A stretch of 64,000 nucleotides of DNA from Oecophyllibacter saccharovorans (GTDB lineage Bacteria > Pseudomonadota > Alphaproteobacteria > Acetobacterales > Acetobacteraceae). Numbering within the stretch: position 1 is the first letter of the stretch; every line of letters begins with the position of its first letter. Below are positions 48,069 through 57,626 of this stretch, one piece after another. The notes beneath the pieces were generated by a model that was not told the DNA's origin, did no database searches, and saw only the letters and a program-made list of their open reading frames with translations. Where the stretch lies: positions 558,001-622,000 of the forward strand of contig NZ_CP038143.1 of assembly GCF_006542375.1 (NCBI RefSeq). The letters are read 5' to 3'. The translations under genes and the position numbers were made by a program.

Positions 48069-48392
48069 TCAGGATCGGGGCGCTGAAAGTGAACCGGCCA
48101 GTCTCTGGGCCAGCTCAAGGTTTTTCTCATAGGTCGCCCCGGCGATCAGGAACCAGTCAATGACTGTCCAGATGCCGAAGCCCCCCAGGGTGATCAGCTT
48201 GAGAAAACCGAGCAGCCACTGGTCGAGATAAAAACGGTCAATCCCGAAACTGCCGAGAAAGACACTCAGGGCGAAAGCCACGGTCGGATTCTTGGCAGTA
48301 GACGTATAAAGGGCCAGAAACTCAGGCTGCCGCTGTGGCGGAACGCCGCCGTAGACTTCCTGGAAGCCGTAAATGAATTCAATCAGGGTCAT
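48069..48392 (-). CDS. TM2-domain membrane protein
   Basis: A 107-residue protein with two helices separated by a short loop carrying the DRFY motif (FLGSFGIDRFYLDQWLLGFLKLITLGGFGIWTVID), the TM2 signature. The function of TM2 proteins is unclear. The 2OG oxygenase gene lies 21 bases upstream on the same strand, so they may be co-transcribed. Confidence 0.85.
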   Translation of the reverse strand: MTLIEFIYGFQEVYGGVPPQRQPEFLALYTSTAKNPTVAFALSVFLGSFGIDRFYLDQWLLGFLKLITLGGFGIWTVIDWFLIAGATYEKNLELAQRLAGSLSAPRS

Positions 48393-48413
48393 AACAGGCG
48401 TTTTAACCGGCTT

Positions 48414-49163
48414 TCAGGAGGACAGGAAATGTTTCTTGAAGAAAGCTGACACATGGTGGCGCAGTTTTTCGCTTGCCACTTTCTGCGGGCGATGCATGTA
48501 GTTGAGCTGCACACTGCGCCGCGGCCCCACATATTCCCGGTGCCCGTGCCAGCTGGCCGGATGATTGGGGAAGGCAACCAGCGTGCCCCCATAAGGCGGA
48601 ATCTCGGCCTCGTAATCCTCCATGTCATGGGGACCGTTCAGAAAACGCAGGCACCCTGCATGATCGGGCCAGGCCTGCTCGCGCGGATTGAGGTAAAGCA
48701 ACAGGGTGACCCATTTGGAAGGGCTGTCGAGATGGATGCGCCCGTCCCTGGCCCGCGTCTGTCCCCGCAGCGTAACCATGCTGGGCGCAGCTTCCAGGTC
48801 CAGACCGAATTTGCGGCCGATCAGTTTCTTGAGCTTCGGCCCCTCGAATTCCTCCAGAAAACCCGCCAGTGCAGGGGGCACCTCAAGCGCTGAACGCGGA
48901 AAAGATCCACCTGAAGGAATTTCGGGCCACAGTGCCAGAACATGTGCCAGAACACGGGGCGGCACAAAATTCTCGACCACGAGATAAGGGCACGGAATAT
49001 CCATGACCAGCGCTCTCAGAACAGCATCATAATCGAAGGCATGCTCGAAAACCCGGTCAGCGGCGGCACGATCACGCGGAAAAGCCGTGTCTCCCCCCGC
49101 CTTTGCCGGGTGGGGGTGAGCCGGCCTGGAACCAGCCTCACTTTGTCGGGGCGTCATCGGCAT
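48414..49163 (-). CDS. 2-oxoglutarate/Fe(II)-dependent oxygenase
   Basis: A 249-residue cytoplasmic oxygenase of the prolyl-hydroxylase-like (P4Hc) type. The iron-binding HxD is in RIHLDSPSKW, the distal His in NHPASWHGHREY, and the 2-oxoglutarate Arg in RRSVQLNYM. LLLYLNP and GGTLVAF are the usual barrel strands. The first 35 residues are polar and disordered. The substrate is unknown; such enzymes can modify proteins or small molecules. Confidence 0.82.
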   Translation of the reverse strand: MPMTPRQSEAGSRPAHPHPAKAGGDTAFPRDRAAADRVFEHAFDYDAVLRALVMDIPCPYLVVENFVPPRVLAHVLALWPEIPSGGSFPRSALEVPPALAGFLEEFEGPKLKKLIGRKFGLDLEAAPSMVTLRGQTRARDGRIHLDSPSKWVTLLLYLNPREQAWPDHAGCLRFLNGPHDMEDYEAEIPPYGGTLVAFPNHPASWHGHREYVGPRRSVQLNYMHRPQKVASEKLRHHVSAFFKKHFLSS

Positions 49164-49597
49164 GATCCTGTTCCCTTCCTCGATAGCATTATAATAATCA
49201 TACAGGGGTTTCAGCGGGCAATGACTTGTCAGAGGCTAAACCGCAAGCTGCATGCGGATCAGCCTTCCGCCCCTGCAAAGACCTGGATTCTTTTGCTGAA
49301 CCCTCTTTTCGGGAAGGAAAGTTTCAAGCAGATTATGCTGAGGTCAGGTTTCCTGACAGGCCCAGGGAGAAAGAAAGACTACATTGGCCGCATTTCACCT
49401 GGCAATAAGGCTACCCTTCAACAAGCAGGATTCTTCTAAAATCTTCTTATTGTTCAGGGACGTTCAGGCGGCACTGCGTTTCTCGACCTTGAGATCTTTG
49501 AAGTAACTTTGAGGTGCTCTTTTCAGGGCCTGAACGAGACCGAAGAACCATTGGCAGAAACTTTCAGATCACAGCTCCGACAGGACAGCGACAAGGC
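49164..49597. other. Gene-free region upstream of sucA
   Basis: 434 bases between divergent genes with no convincing gene. It should hold the sucA promoter. The ribosome-binding site of sucA is weak (AGGA eleven bases upstream). Confidence 0.4.
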
Positions 49598-52552
49598 ATG
49601 AACAAGGCAGCAGCTGAAGGCACAGAACCGCAGGCACGCGCGCAAAGCGTGCAGGGTCCTGACATCTTCAGCGGTGACAATCTGTCCTACCTGACGGCCC
49701 TGGAAGAACAGTGGGGCGCCGCTTGGCATGCAGATCCTGCCCAAGTGCCGCCGGATGTCGCCGCCCTTCTGCAGGTAATGGAGCAAGGCCATCCTCCTTC
49801 ATCGGTCGTACAAAGCCCACAGGGCCTTCCGGAAGGATATGGGCAACCTTCATCCCCTACTGCCCATACTGCAACAGAAATGGACGCCTGTGCGCAGACC
49901 CTGCACCGACACAACCTGCGCGAGGCCTGGCGGCAGCGCGGCCATCTCCGCGCCAGGCTTGACCCGCTCAGACTGCGCCCATTGCCCGAGTTGCCTGAGC
50001 TGACCCCGCCTGATGCTGACCCCTCCCTGCAGGCCCGGCTTGAGCAGGCTTATGGCGGCGAGATCGGGGTGGAGTTCATGCATCTGCAGGATCCGGCGCA
50101 ACGGCAATGGTGGATCGACCGGTTTGAATCCCCTCTCTCCCACACATCCCACCTGGCCGGCCAGACCGATCCTCTTTCGCCCCGTGAGCTCCTCTCACTG
50201 CTGACCCAGGCGGAAGGTTTTGAGCATTTCTGCCAGCAACGCTTCCTCGGTATGCGCCGCTTCGGCCTCGAAGGCGGGGAAAGCCTGATCGTTGCCCTGC
50301 AGAGCCTGATTGCCGAAAGCCTGAAGGACGGCGTTCAGTCCATCTCGCTGGGCATGCCCCATCGCGGCCGGCTGAACGTGATGGCGACCGTGCTGCGCAA
50401 ACCGGCAGAAGCGATTTTTGCAGAATTCGCAGGCAAGGCCTTTCAGCCCCCGGGTTTTGAAGTCTCAGGCGATGTGAAATACCATCTCGGCACCGCAACC
50501 ACCCTTGCCAATGACGCAACCGGGACCGCCCTGCGTCTGACGCTTCTGCCCAATCCTTCCCATCTCGAAGCTGTTGACCCGGTCGTGATGGGGCGCGTCC
50601 GCGCTGATCAGGACAGGACCCAGGAGAGCCTGGAACGCGCCCAGGCGCACCGTTCCCACAACACCCAGAACCGAGCTGATGGCGGTGCGGCGCCCCCCCA
50701 TGAACAGGCGCGCCAGGCGCATCTGGGCATCCTGGTCCATGGTGACGCGGCCTTTGCAGGCCAGGGCGTGGTTTATGAAACCCTGCAGCTTTCACGCCTG
50801 CCGGGCTACGGCACGGGGGGAACGGTGCATCTGCTGGTCAACAACCAGATCGGTTTCACCACCGGGCCTGAAAGTGCGCATTCCGGCATCTGGAACACCG
50901 ATGTGGCGCGCACCGTTCAGGCCCCGGTTCTGCATGTCAACGGAGACGCGCCGGAAGCGGTCATGCGGGCCGCACGGCTGGCGCATCAGTGGCGCACCGA
51001 GTTCGGCTCCGACGTGGTGCTGGATATTTTATGCTACCGCCGCCATGGCCATAACGAGACCGATGAGCCGGCCTTCACGCAACCTGCCATGGTACAGGCC
51101 ATCAATGCCCACCCCACCACACGCCAGCTCTACGCCCGCAAGCTGGAGAATGAAGGGCTTCTGACCGCCCAGGAAGCCGCCGCGCTGTGGGACCGGACCC
51201 AGACACGGCTGCAGAAGGCCTTCGACGAAGCTGCCGACTATCAGCCTGACGGTACGGACTGGCTGGATGTCGGCCCGCTTGACCCCACCCGTCTGCAGGA
51301 CGGCCCCGAACGCATTCAACCCATGACCGGCGTGCCCCTGGCGCGATTGCGCGAGGTGGGCCAGGCGATGACCCGCGTTCCTGAAGGGGTGACCGTTCAT
51401 CCCCGCCTGGAACGCCAGTTGGTCGCGCGGCGCAAGGCTGTGCAGGAAGGTAGGCCCATCGACTGGGCCACGGCGGAATCCCTGGCACTTGGCACGCTGG
51501 CGCTTGACGGTCACCCGGTGCGCCTCTCCGGCCAGGACAGTCAGCGTGGCACGTTCAGCCAGCGGCATGCGGTGCTGAATGACCAGCATGGTCTGGGCAC
51601 GCAGACGCCGCTCGCGCATCTTTCCCCCCGCCAGGCCCCGGTGAAGATCTGGAATTCACCGTTGTCGGAATACGGCGTGCTGGGCTTTGAATACGGCTAT
51701 TCCCTGGGCAACCCTGAAGCGCTGGTGATGTGGGAAGCCCAGTTCGGCGACTTCGCCAATGGCGCGCAGATCATCATCGACCAGTTCCTGGCAGCCGGTG
51801 AGACCAAGTGGCTCCGCAGCTCCGGGCTGACGCTCCTGCTTCCGCACGGTTATGAAGGGGCAGGGCCTGAGCACAGTTCCGCCCGGCCGGAACGCTTTCT
51901 GCAGCTTTGTGCCGAGAACAACCTGCGGGTGTGCATGCCTTCCACACCGGCCAGCTTCTTTCACCTCCTGCGCCGCCAGATCGCGCGCCGCTGCCGCAAG
52001 CCGCTTGTCGTCTTCACGCCCAAATCCCTGTTGCGCCACCGCAATGCGGTTTCAGCCCTACAAGACATGGGTCCCCAGACCCGCTTTCTCCCCGTTCTGG
52101 CCGATCCATTGGCAGGCAAAGGCGCACGCCGGATCGTGCTGTGCTCAGGCAAGGTCTATTATGACCTCGTTGCTGAAAGGGAAAAACGGCAGCAGGAAGA
52201 AGAAGTGGCCCTCATACGGCTCGAACAGCTCTACCCTTTCCCGCACCATGCCCTGGTGGAAGCGCTCAAGGCCCATCCCGATGCCGAGCATGTCGTCTGG
52301 TGCCAGGAGGAACCGCGCAATGGCGGCGCCTGGCGCTTTGTGGACCGCAGGGTGGAGCACGCCGTGAAAACGGCCGGCCTGACCAATGCGGACGGCACGC
52401 CCAAACGCACCCTCTATGCAGGCCGGGCCGCCGGCGCTTCACCCGCCACAGGACTGGCAAGCCGCCATCAGGCCGAGCAGCGCGCCCTGGTGGAAAAAGC
52501 CCTGACCCGCGATGCGACGCCCACGCCTTCCTATCAGCCGGAAACGCCCTGA
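49598..52552 (+). CDS. sucA: 2-oxoglutarate dehydrogenase E1 component
   Basis: A 984-residue thiamin-diphosphate enzyme that decarboxylates 2-oxoglutarate in the TCA cycle. It has the E1o-specific GMPHRGRLNVMATVL, the diphosphate-binding region VHGDAAFAGQGVVYETLQL, and YRRHGHNETDEPAFTQP, plus the C-terminal transketolase-like domain (GYEGAGPEHSSARPERFLQLCAENN). The ATG at 49598 gives the typical length. The usual partners sucB and lpd are not adjacent; trpB follows nine bases later, so if the complex is made, E2 and E3 must be encoded elsewhere. Confidence 0.95.
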   Translation: MNKAAAEGTEPQARAQSVQGPDIFSGDNLSYLTALEEQWGAAWHADPAQVPPDVAALLQVMEQGHPPSSVVQSPQGLPEGYGQPSSPTAHTATEMDACAQTLHRHNLREAWRQRGHLRARLDPLRLRPLPELPELTPPDADPSLQARLEQAYGGEIGVEFMHLQDPAQRQWWIDRFESPLSHTSHLAGQTDPLSPRELLSLLTQAEGFEHFCQQRFLGMRRFGLEGGESLIVALQSLIAESLKDGVQSISLGMPHRGRLNVMATVLRKPAEAIFAEFAGKAFQPPGFEVSGDVKYHLGTATTLANDATGTALRLTLLPNPSHLEAVDPVVMGRVRADQDRTQESLERAQAHRSHNTQNRADGGAAPPHEQARQAHLGILVHGDAAFAGQGVVYETLQLSRLPGYGTGGTVHLLVNNQIGFTTGPESAHSGIWNTDVARTVQAPVLHVNGDAPEAVMRAARLAHQWRTEFGSDVVLDILCYRRHGHNETDEPAFTQPAMVQAINAHPTTRQLYARKLENEGLLTAQEAAALWDRTQTRLQKAFDEAADYQPDGTDWLDVGPLDPTRLQDGPERIQPMTGVPLARLREVGQAMTRVPEGVTVHPRLERQLVARRKAVQEGRPIDWATAESLALGTLALDGHPVRLSGQDSQRGTFSQRHAVLNDQHGLGTQTPLAHLSPRQAPVKIWNSPLSEYGVLGFEYGYSLGNPEALVMWEAQFGDFANGAQIIIDQFLAAGETKWLRSSGLTLLLPHGYEGAGPEHSSARPERFLQLCAENNLRVCMPSTPASFFHLLRRQIARRCRKPLVVFTPKSLLRHRNAVSALQDMGPQTRFLPVLADPLAGKGARRIVLCSGKVYYDLVAEREKRQQEEEVALIRLEQLYPFPHHALVEALKAHPDAEHVVWCQEEPRNGGAWRFVDRRVEHAVKTAGLTNADGTPKRTLYAGRAAGASPATGLASRHQAEQRALVEKALTRDATPTPSYQPETP

Positions 52553-52561
52553 AAGCCTTAC

Positions 52562-53830
52562 ATGCAAAAGCCGTCTTCCCCAGAACACGCACCGGATTCC
52601 CTGCGCTCCGGCCCCGATGCCAACGGGCATTTCGGCCCTTATGGCGGTGTGTTCGTCGCTGAAACGCTCATGCCGCTCATGCAGCAGCTGAAGCAGGCCT
52701 ACCGCCAGGCCCAGGCTGATCCGGGCTTTCAGGAAGAGCTGAACGCCTATCTCCAACATTATGTCGGTCGCCCGAGCCCGCTGTGGAAAGCCGATCGCCT
52801 GACCGAGCGCGTCCGCACCGAGGCAGAGCGGAACGATCAATCCGGCTCGGGCGCGACGCTCTATCTCAAACGCGAAGACCTGAACCATACCGGCTCGCAC
52901 AAGCTCAACAATGTGATGGGACAGATCCTCCTGGCACGGCGCATGGGCAAAAAGCGCATCGTCGCTGAAACCGGCGCAGGTCAGCACGGCGTGGCCACGG
53001 CGACAGTCTGCGCCCTGTTCGGCCTGGAATGCGAGATCTTCATGGGTGCTACAGATGTGGCGCGCCAGGCACCCAATGTGTTCCGCATGCACCTGCTGGG
53101 CGCCAAGGTGAATCCGGTCACCGCAGGCGGCGGCACGCTGAAGGACGCGCTGAACGAAGCCATGCGGGATTGGGTAGCGCATGTGGACGACACCTATTTT
53201 CTCGTCGGAACGGTGGCAGGGCCGCACCCCTATCCCGAGATGGTGCGCGATTTCCAGTCCGTGATCGGCACTGAAGCCCGTGCCCAGATGATCGCACAGA
53301 CCGGTCGCCTGCCCGATGCCATCGTGGCGGCAATCGGCGGGGGGTCGAATGCGATGGGCATCTTCCATCCCTTTCTCGATGACCGCGACGTGCGACTCTA
53401 CGGCGTGGAAGCGGCCGGGCTAGGGCTGGATTCAGGCAGAACAGCCGCTTCCATCGCCCGGGGCACGCCCGGCGTGCTGCACGGCAACCGCACCTATCTG
53501 ATGCAGGATGCCCATGGCCAGATCACCGAGCCTTATTCCATCAGTGCAGGCCTTGATTATCCGGGGATCGGCCCGGAACACGCCTGGCTGAACGACATCG
53601 GTCGTGTCGATTATGTCAGCGCGACCGATGCCGAGGCGCTGGAAGCCTTTCAGCTCCTGACCCGCCTGGAAGGCATTATTCCGGCGCTTGAAAGCGCCCA
53701 CGGCCTCGCTTACGCCCTGAAACTGGCGCGCACCCTGCCGGCCGACAGAAATGTGGTCGTCAACATCTCCGGGCGCGGCGACAAGGATGTCCCCACTGTA
53801 GCCGCGCATCTCGGCGTGAAACTGTCCTGA
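52562..53830 (+). CDS. trpB: Tryptophan synthase beta subunit
   Basis: Condenses indole and serine to tryptophan. The 422-residue product has the PLP-binding K114 in [11 protein letters not shown], the [10 protein letters not shown] phosphate loop, and the typical [19 protein letters not shown]-terminus. It lies 9 bases after sucA and 18 before trpA. Confidence 0.97.
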   Translation: MQKPSSPEHAPDSLRSGPDANGHFGPYGGVFVAETLMPLMQQLKQAYRQAQADPGFQEELNAYLQHYVGRPSPLWKADRLTERVRTEAERNDQSGSGATLYLKREDLNHTGSHKLNNVMGQILLARRMGKKRIVAETGAGQHGVATATVCALFGLECEIFMGATDVARQAPNVFRMHLLGAKVNPVTAGGGTLKDALNEAMRDWVAHVDDTYFLVGTVAGPHPYPEMVRDFQSVIGTEARAQMIAQTGRLPDAIVAAIGGGSNAMGIFHPFLDDRDVRLYGVEAAGLGLDSGRTAASIARGTPGVLHGNRTYLMQDAHGQITEPYSISAGLDYPGIGPEHAWLNDIGRVDYVSATDAEALEAFQLLTRLEGIIPALESAHGLAYALKLARTLPADRNVVVNISGRGDKDVPTVAAHLGVKLS

Positions 53831-53848
53831 AGCTGTAAGGGCCCTGAC

Positions 53849-54712
53849 ATGACTTCTCTGTCCCATCCCTCTGCTCCCGAACGGAAGAACCGCATCGGGA
53901 AACGGTTTGCCAGGCTGGCGGCGGAAGGACGCGGCGCGCTCATTCCCTATCTCGAAGCGTTCGATCCTGACCGGGCCACTTCCCTGGCCCTGCTCAAGGC
54001 CATGCCTGAGGCAGGGGCGGACCTGATCGAGGTCGGCGTGCCGTTTTCCGATCCCTCTGCGGACGGACCGACCATCCAGCAAGCTGCTGAACGGGGCCTG
54101 AAAGCCGGTGCCACGCTGGAAGGCGTGCTGGAGATGGTGGCAGAATTCCGCCAGACTGACGACGAGACCCCGGTTGTGCTGATGGGCTACTGCAATCCCA
54201 TCGACCGTTTCGGGCCCGAGAAGTTCTGCCGCGCTGCCGCCCGCGCGGGCGTGGACGGCCTTATTGTCGTTGACCTGCCCCCTGAAGAAGCCGCGCTCCT
54301 GGCGCCCCACGCCCGCGCGAACGGTCTCGACATCATCACACTCACCGCCCCCACCACGCCGCAGGCGCGCCTCAACACCATTCTGAAAAACGCCACCGGC
54401 TTCGTCTATTATGTCAGCATCGCCGGGGTGACCGGCACGGCCAGCGCCACCACGGCCCAGCTCCGCAGCGCACTCGAACGCCTGCGCCAGGCCACCTCCC
54501 TGCCGGTTGCCATCGGCTTCGGCATCCGCACACCCCAACAGGCTGCTGAAGCTTCCCGGATCGCTGACGGCGCTGTGGTGGCCTCCGCCCTGATCAAAAC
54601 CCTTGCCTCCACTCTCAATGACGGTCAGGCCACCCCACAGACCCTCCCGGCAGTCCTGACCCAGCTCCGTCAGCTGGCGGCAGGCGTGCGGAAGGGCACT
54701 TTTCTGGAGTAA
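53849..54712 (+). CDS. trpA: Tryptophan synthase alpha subunit
   Basis: Cleaves indole-3-glycerol phosphate to indole. The 287-residue product has catalytic E61 (LIEVGVPFSDPSADGP) and D72, and the phosphate-binding YYVSIAGVTGT and VAIGFGIRTPQQA. It is the last of the trpBA pair; a CRISPR array rather than accD follows. Confidence 0.96.
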   Translation: MTSLSHPSAPERKNRIGKRFARLAAEGRGALIPYLEAFDPDRATSLALLKAMPEAGADLIEVGVPFSDPSADGPTIQQAAERGLKAGATLEGVLEMVAEFRQTDDETPVVLMGYCNPIDRFGPEKFCRAAARAGVDGLIVVDLPPEEAALLAPHARANGLDIITLTAPTTPQARLNTILKNATGFVYYVSIAGVTGTASATTAQLRSALERLRQATSLPVAIGFGIRTPQQAAEASRIADGAVVASALIKTLASTLNDGQATPQTLPAVLTQLRQLAAGVRKGTFLE

Positions 54713-54973
54713 TTTCGGAGACAGCCGATCCAGCTGGGTTCCAGATTTTGCCGATTACCGAGCGAAAACAGAACCAAGGGAATTTTATGAAATTTCCGTC
54801 ATTTTCTTTTGGCCCTGCTGTTTGCCGGCCAGAGCCATTGGACCGAATTTTCCGGCTCTGAAGTGAAAAGCCCTTAAAAAAACCAGGGGAAATCATTCTC
54901 TGGCATTCCAGATTACCAAAAAGCACAATTTTTTTGCCTAAGGACATAGGGTGGGGTATATAAGGTTACAAGA
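54713..54973 (+). promoter_or_regulatory. Probable CRISPR leader
   Basis: This 261-base AT-rich stretch lies on the 5' side of the repeats, the side expected for a type I-E leader by repeat orientation. It contains long A/T runs (AATTTTTTTGCC, CCTTAAAAAAACC) and a TATATAAGG near the array. The opposite end of the array has the only mutated repeat, which fits a leader on this side. No gene is seen. Confidence 0.6.
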
Positions 54974-56098
54974 GTTTCCCCCGCACATGCGGGGATAGAC
55001 CTTTCGTATCAGATTCTTAGGATTTCATTCGTCAGTTTCCCCCGCACATGCGGGGATAGACCGCGATGCGGGAGGCCTGCGATGTGATGAAAATTGTTTC
55101 CCCCGCACATGCGGGGATAGACCCATCGTTTCAGCCTATCAGCTTGCTATGGATCAGTTTCCCCCGCACATGCGGGGATAGACCGCGCGCGCCCGATCTG
55201 GTCCGCCGTGCCGATCCGTTTCCCCCGCACATGCGGGGATAGACCTGGAATAGGGGGCTGCTGCATAAGCCAGTCGGAGTTTCCCCCGCACATGCGGGGA
55301 TAGACCCACGGGGCCGTTCCGGATTTCGACACAGAGGCAGTTTCCCCCGCACATGCGGGGATAGACCGTCGCTAGTTTTCAGGTATTCCCTGGTAAAAAC
55401 GTTTCCCCCGCACATGCGGGGATAGACCTTCAGCGGTGGTCAGGTGCGTGTCCTGATATTCGTTTCCCCCGCACATGCGGGGATAGACCGGCGGCTCACA
55501 TGCCTGTCACGCCTGTGTATAGGTTTCCCCCGCACATGCGGGGATAGACCCGGAACTCCGGGCGTGCTCATCGACATGTAGGGGTTTCCCCCGCACATGC
55601 GGGGATAGACCGCAGGTGCTGATCGGCCGTGGCGGCCTGTCGGGGTTTCCCCCGCACATGCGGGGATAGACCCGCGTTTCAACGAGGACCTATCCAGCGT
55701 CACAAGTTTCCCCCGCACATGCGGGGATAGACCTATTCATTCACGTTAGCCGTTCGATGACGTAGCGTTTCCCCCGCACATGCGGGGATAGACCTGCTGA
55801 ACCATGATTTTTTTTCCTGTTTCTGTGTTTCCCCCGCACATGCGGGGATAGACCTCTCAGTTGGCGAATCTAAACGGCATGGATGAAGTTTCCCCCGCAC
55901 ATGCGGGGATAGACCGGGAACGGCGTTGTTCATGAGGTCATAGAAAGCGTTTCCCCCGCACATGCGGGGATAGACCTGAAAATCTGGCTCGCCCAGCTGA
56001 CGCTGGTGCGTTTCCCCTGCACATGCGGGGATAGACCGTGCCGGCCGTGGCGGGCCGCAGTTCATTCGCAGTTTCCCCCGCACATGCGGGGATAGACC
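54974..56098 (+). CRISPR. Type I-E-like CRISPR array, 19 repeats and 18 spacers
   Basis: Nineteen 28-base repeats start GTTTCCCCCGCAC and end GGGGATAGACC, with the inner palindrome CCCCGCACATGCGGGG typical of the I-E/cluster-2 class. Spacers are 33 bases (period 61) except one of 32 bases at 55795-55826. Repeat 18 (56010) has one change, a T for C at its ninth base (CCCCTGC), so the trailer is on the right. All spacers differ from each other. Open reading frames through the repeats on the minus strand are artefacts. No cas gene lies in the 9 kb to the right or in the upstream genes present here. Confidence 0.97.
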
Positions 56099-56219
56099 TC
56101 TTTAAGGGCTGAAGAAATTTAGGCCTCCAGAACCTGGAGGTCCTGATCTTTCTGTTACAGATTTTAAAGACTAGCTTCAGCCTGGCGTTCTTTGCCTGCA
56201 GGTTTAATAGAGGCCATTT

Positions 56220-56900
56220 TTACCGCTGCTTTTTCAACTCTCCCTGTTGGGCGACAAGTTTTTTCCTGGTGGCCGTCTGTTTCTCCTGATTTCCATGACT
56301 GGAAAGCGCATGTTCTGATGACAGAGGCGTTAGGTTAGTCTGAATGAGCTTTTCAAAAAGCTTGGGGATACTGCGTCCTGCTTCAATGGAAGCAGCCGTC
56401 ATTTCCTGACGGGAAACCTTGCTCCAATCCAGTTCATAGCCGGCCCCTTTGGCAAGCTGTTCCATGAACAGCCGTTGCGTGCGGCCATTTCCTTCCCGGA
56501 AAGGATGCAACATGTTGATCTCACCGAGATAGTGGGCCGCCCTTTTTGAGAAATTTTCGGCGTCAAGGCTGCGTAAATTGCTTTCCTTTTTCAGACTCCC
56601 GAAAAACTTCTTTCCTTCGCTCTGAATAAAAGCGGGCATTGCAGACATGGTGTTGGCCTTGGAAAGGGCTATCGTGCGGATTTCACCTGCCCATGCGTAG
56701 ATATCTTCAAAGAGAAATTCATGGGTCTGCTTCAGATAGTTCAAATCGAAATTTTCAGGCGGGGCTTGCTGCCTGAACAGAATTTCTTTCCAACTGATGA
56801 TGTCATGCTCAGCTTTTGCGAGCACCGTCCCATCAGTGAGACCCAGCCTGTTTCTCAGGACGCCATGCCTGGGGTTCATGTAAGGGTCCTGGCTCTGCAC
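56220..56900 (-). CDS. Fic-domain AMPylase toxin
   Basis: A 226-residue Fic protein that would transfer AMP (or another nucleotide) to a target protein hydroxyl. The active loop HPFREGNGRTQR (residues 132-143) is intact, with catalytic H132. The beta-hairpin/flap segment lies at SKANTMSAM. Family members of this type (VbhT, class I) are held inactive by a separate small antitoxin, which is found immediately upstream in transcription order. The GTG start at 56900 has AGGAG seven bases upstream; an internal ATG at 56879 is an alternative. The C-terminal 35 residues are Lys/Gln-rich. Confidence 0.88.
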   Translation of the reverse strand: MQSQDPYMNPRHGVLRNRLGLTDGTVLAKAEHDIISWKEILFRQQAPPENFDLNYLKQTHEFLFEDIYAWAGEIRTIALSKANTMSAMPAFIQSEGKKFFGSLKKESNLRSLDAENFSKRAAHYLGEINMLHPFREGNGRTQRLFMEQLAKGAGYELDWSKVSRQEMTAASIEAGRSIPKLFEKLIQTNLTPLSSEHALSSHGNQEKQTATRKKLVAQQGELKKQR

Positions 56901-56918
56901 AAATGGACTCCTAAAATC

Positions 56919-57134
56919 TCATGCCTTCACAGTGTGTTTCTTCAGGGCCCTTTTCAGGCCTTCCTCAAAAGTCAGATGGCCTTCCGCATAAAGGCGGAGG
57001 TCAGCCTGCACGTCTTCTGAAACATCGCCCCCTTCCAGCCGCTGCGAGTGAATGGCCTGGTCAACGCATTTATGACGGAAGGCTTTTTCTTCCGGAGTAA
57101 GGAGTTCGTTCTGGGTATTCTGGGTAGAGGTCAT
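56919..57134 (-). CDS. VbhA-like Fic antitoxin
   Basis: A 71-residue protein with the antitoxin inhibitory motif (S/T)xxxE(G/N): S30-Q-R-L-E34-G35 in AIHSQRLEGGDVS. The remainder (VQADLRLYAEGHLTFEEGL) matches the VbhA family ending. The Glu would occupy the Fic nucleotide pocket and block ATP positioning. AGGA lies nine bases before ATG 57134. Its stop is 18 bases before the Fic start; antitoxin-first order fits class I Fic modules. Confidence 0.85.
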   Translation of the reverse strand: MTSTQNTQNELLTPEEKAFRHKCVDQAIHSQRLEGGDVSEDVQADLRLYAEGHLTFEEGLKRALKKHTVKA

Positions 57135-57255
57135 TTTCTCGGTTTCCTGCTTTGGCTTCAGGTTCGAACATCGGCTTTCCGTCCTTGCCAGCATTGAAGC
57201 TTTCATCGCCTTCCCGCCACAGAATACCCGAAATTTCAGGAGAAGCCTTGCGCTC

Positions 57256-57516
57256 TTACAGCTTGGGCCGCCTGCCGTAGAGCTCGCCGCTCAGCTCTGC
57301 CTTCAGCTTCTCACAGGCATCAGCCCGTTCCTGAAGCAGCTCTAAGATCTCCGTCGTCCAGCCGGGTGGGCAGGGGCGCTTGCCTGCCAGAACACCTCTG
57401 AGGGTAGTGTCCTTGATTCCCAGATGCTTTATCACCTGAGCTTTCCAGTGATGGCCAAACGCCGTTTCTCCGGCCCGGATGAGCTGTTCAGCCTCCAGCG
57501 CCTCAGGCATCGTCAT
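57256..57516 (-). CDS. HTH-like small protein, copy A of a duplicated module
   Basis: An 86-residue protein with a Cro/C1-like helix-turn-helix pattern (FGHHWKAQVIKHLGIKDTTLRGVLAGKRPCPPGW) and a charged C-terminal helix (ILELLQERADACEKLK). ATG 57516 overlaps the stop of the membrane-peptide gene by four bases (ATGA). It is paralogous to the plus-strand protein at 58013: both share FG..W..Q....L......RGVL.GKR..PPGWT.EILELLQER. Function unknown; a DNA-binding regulator is inferred. Confidence 0.72.
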   Translation of the reverse strand: MTMPEALEAEQLIRAGETAFGHHWKAQVIKHLGIKDTTLRGVLAGKRPCPPGWTTEILELLQERADACEKLKAELSGELYGRRPKL

Positions 57517-57626
57517 GACATGTTCCACCACAGCCGCCCCAGGCATGTGACCACGAACAGGGTCAGCATGGCCCAAACAAACCGGATCGGTTTTTCGGCC
57601 CAGTAGTTCATGAGCTTGTCAGTCAT
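57513..57626 (-). CDS. 37-residue membrane peptide, copy A
   Basis: A tiny gene encoding MTDKLMNYWAEKP, then a single hydrophobic helix (about residues 14-29), then a conserved GRLWWNMS end. AGGA lies seven bases or so upstream of the ATG. Its twin is at 57903 on the other strand. The stop overlaps the HTH gene start (ATGA), so the two are co-translated. I do not recognise a family; single-helix peptides of this size can be toxins, holin-like or subunits of membrane complexes. Confidence 0.7.
   Translation of the reverse strand: MTDKLMNYWAEKPIRFVWAMLTLFVVTCLGRLWWNMS

Noticed and set aside
55131-56083. Minus-strand open frames encoding repeated SIPACAGET / SPHVRGK units
   Set aside because: They are read straight through the CRISPR repeats and spacers; the protein repeats are a by-product of the 61-base period.
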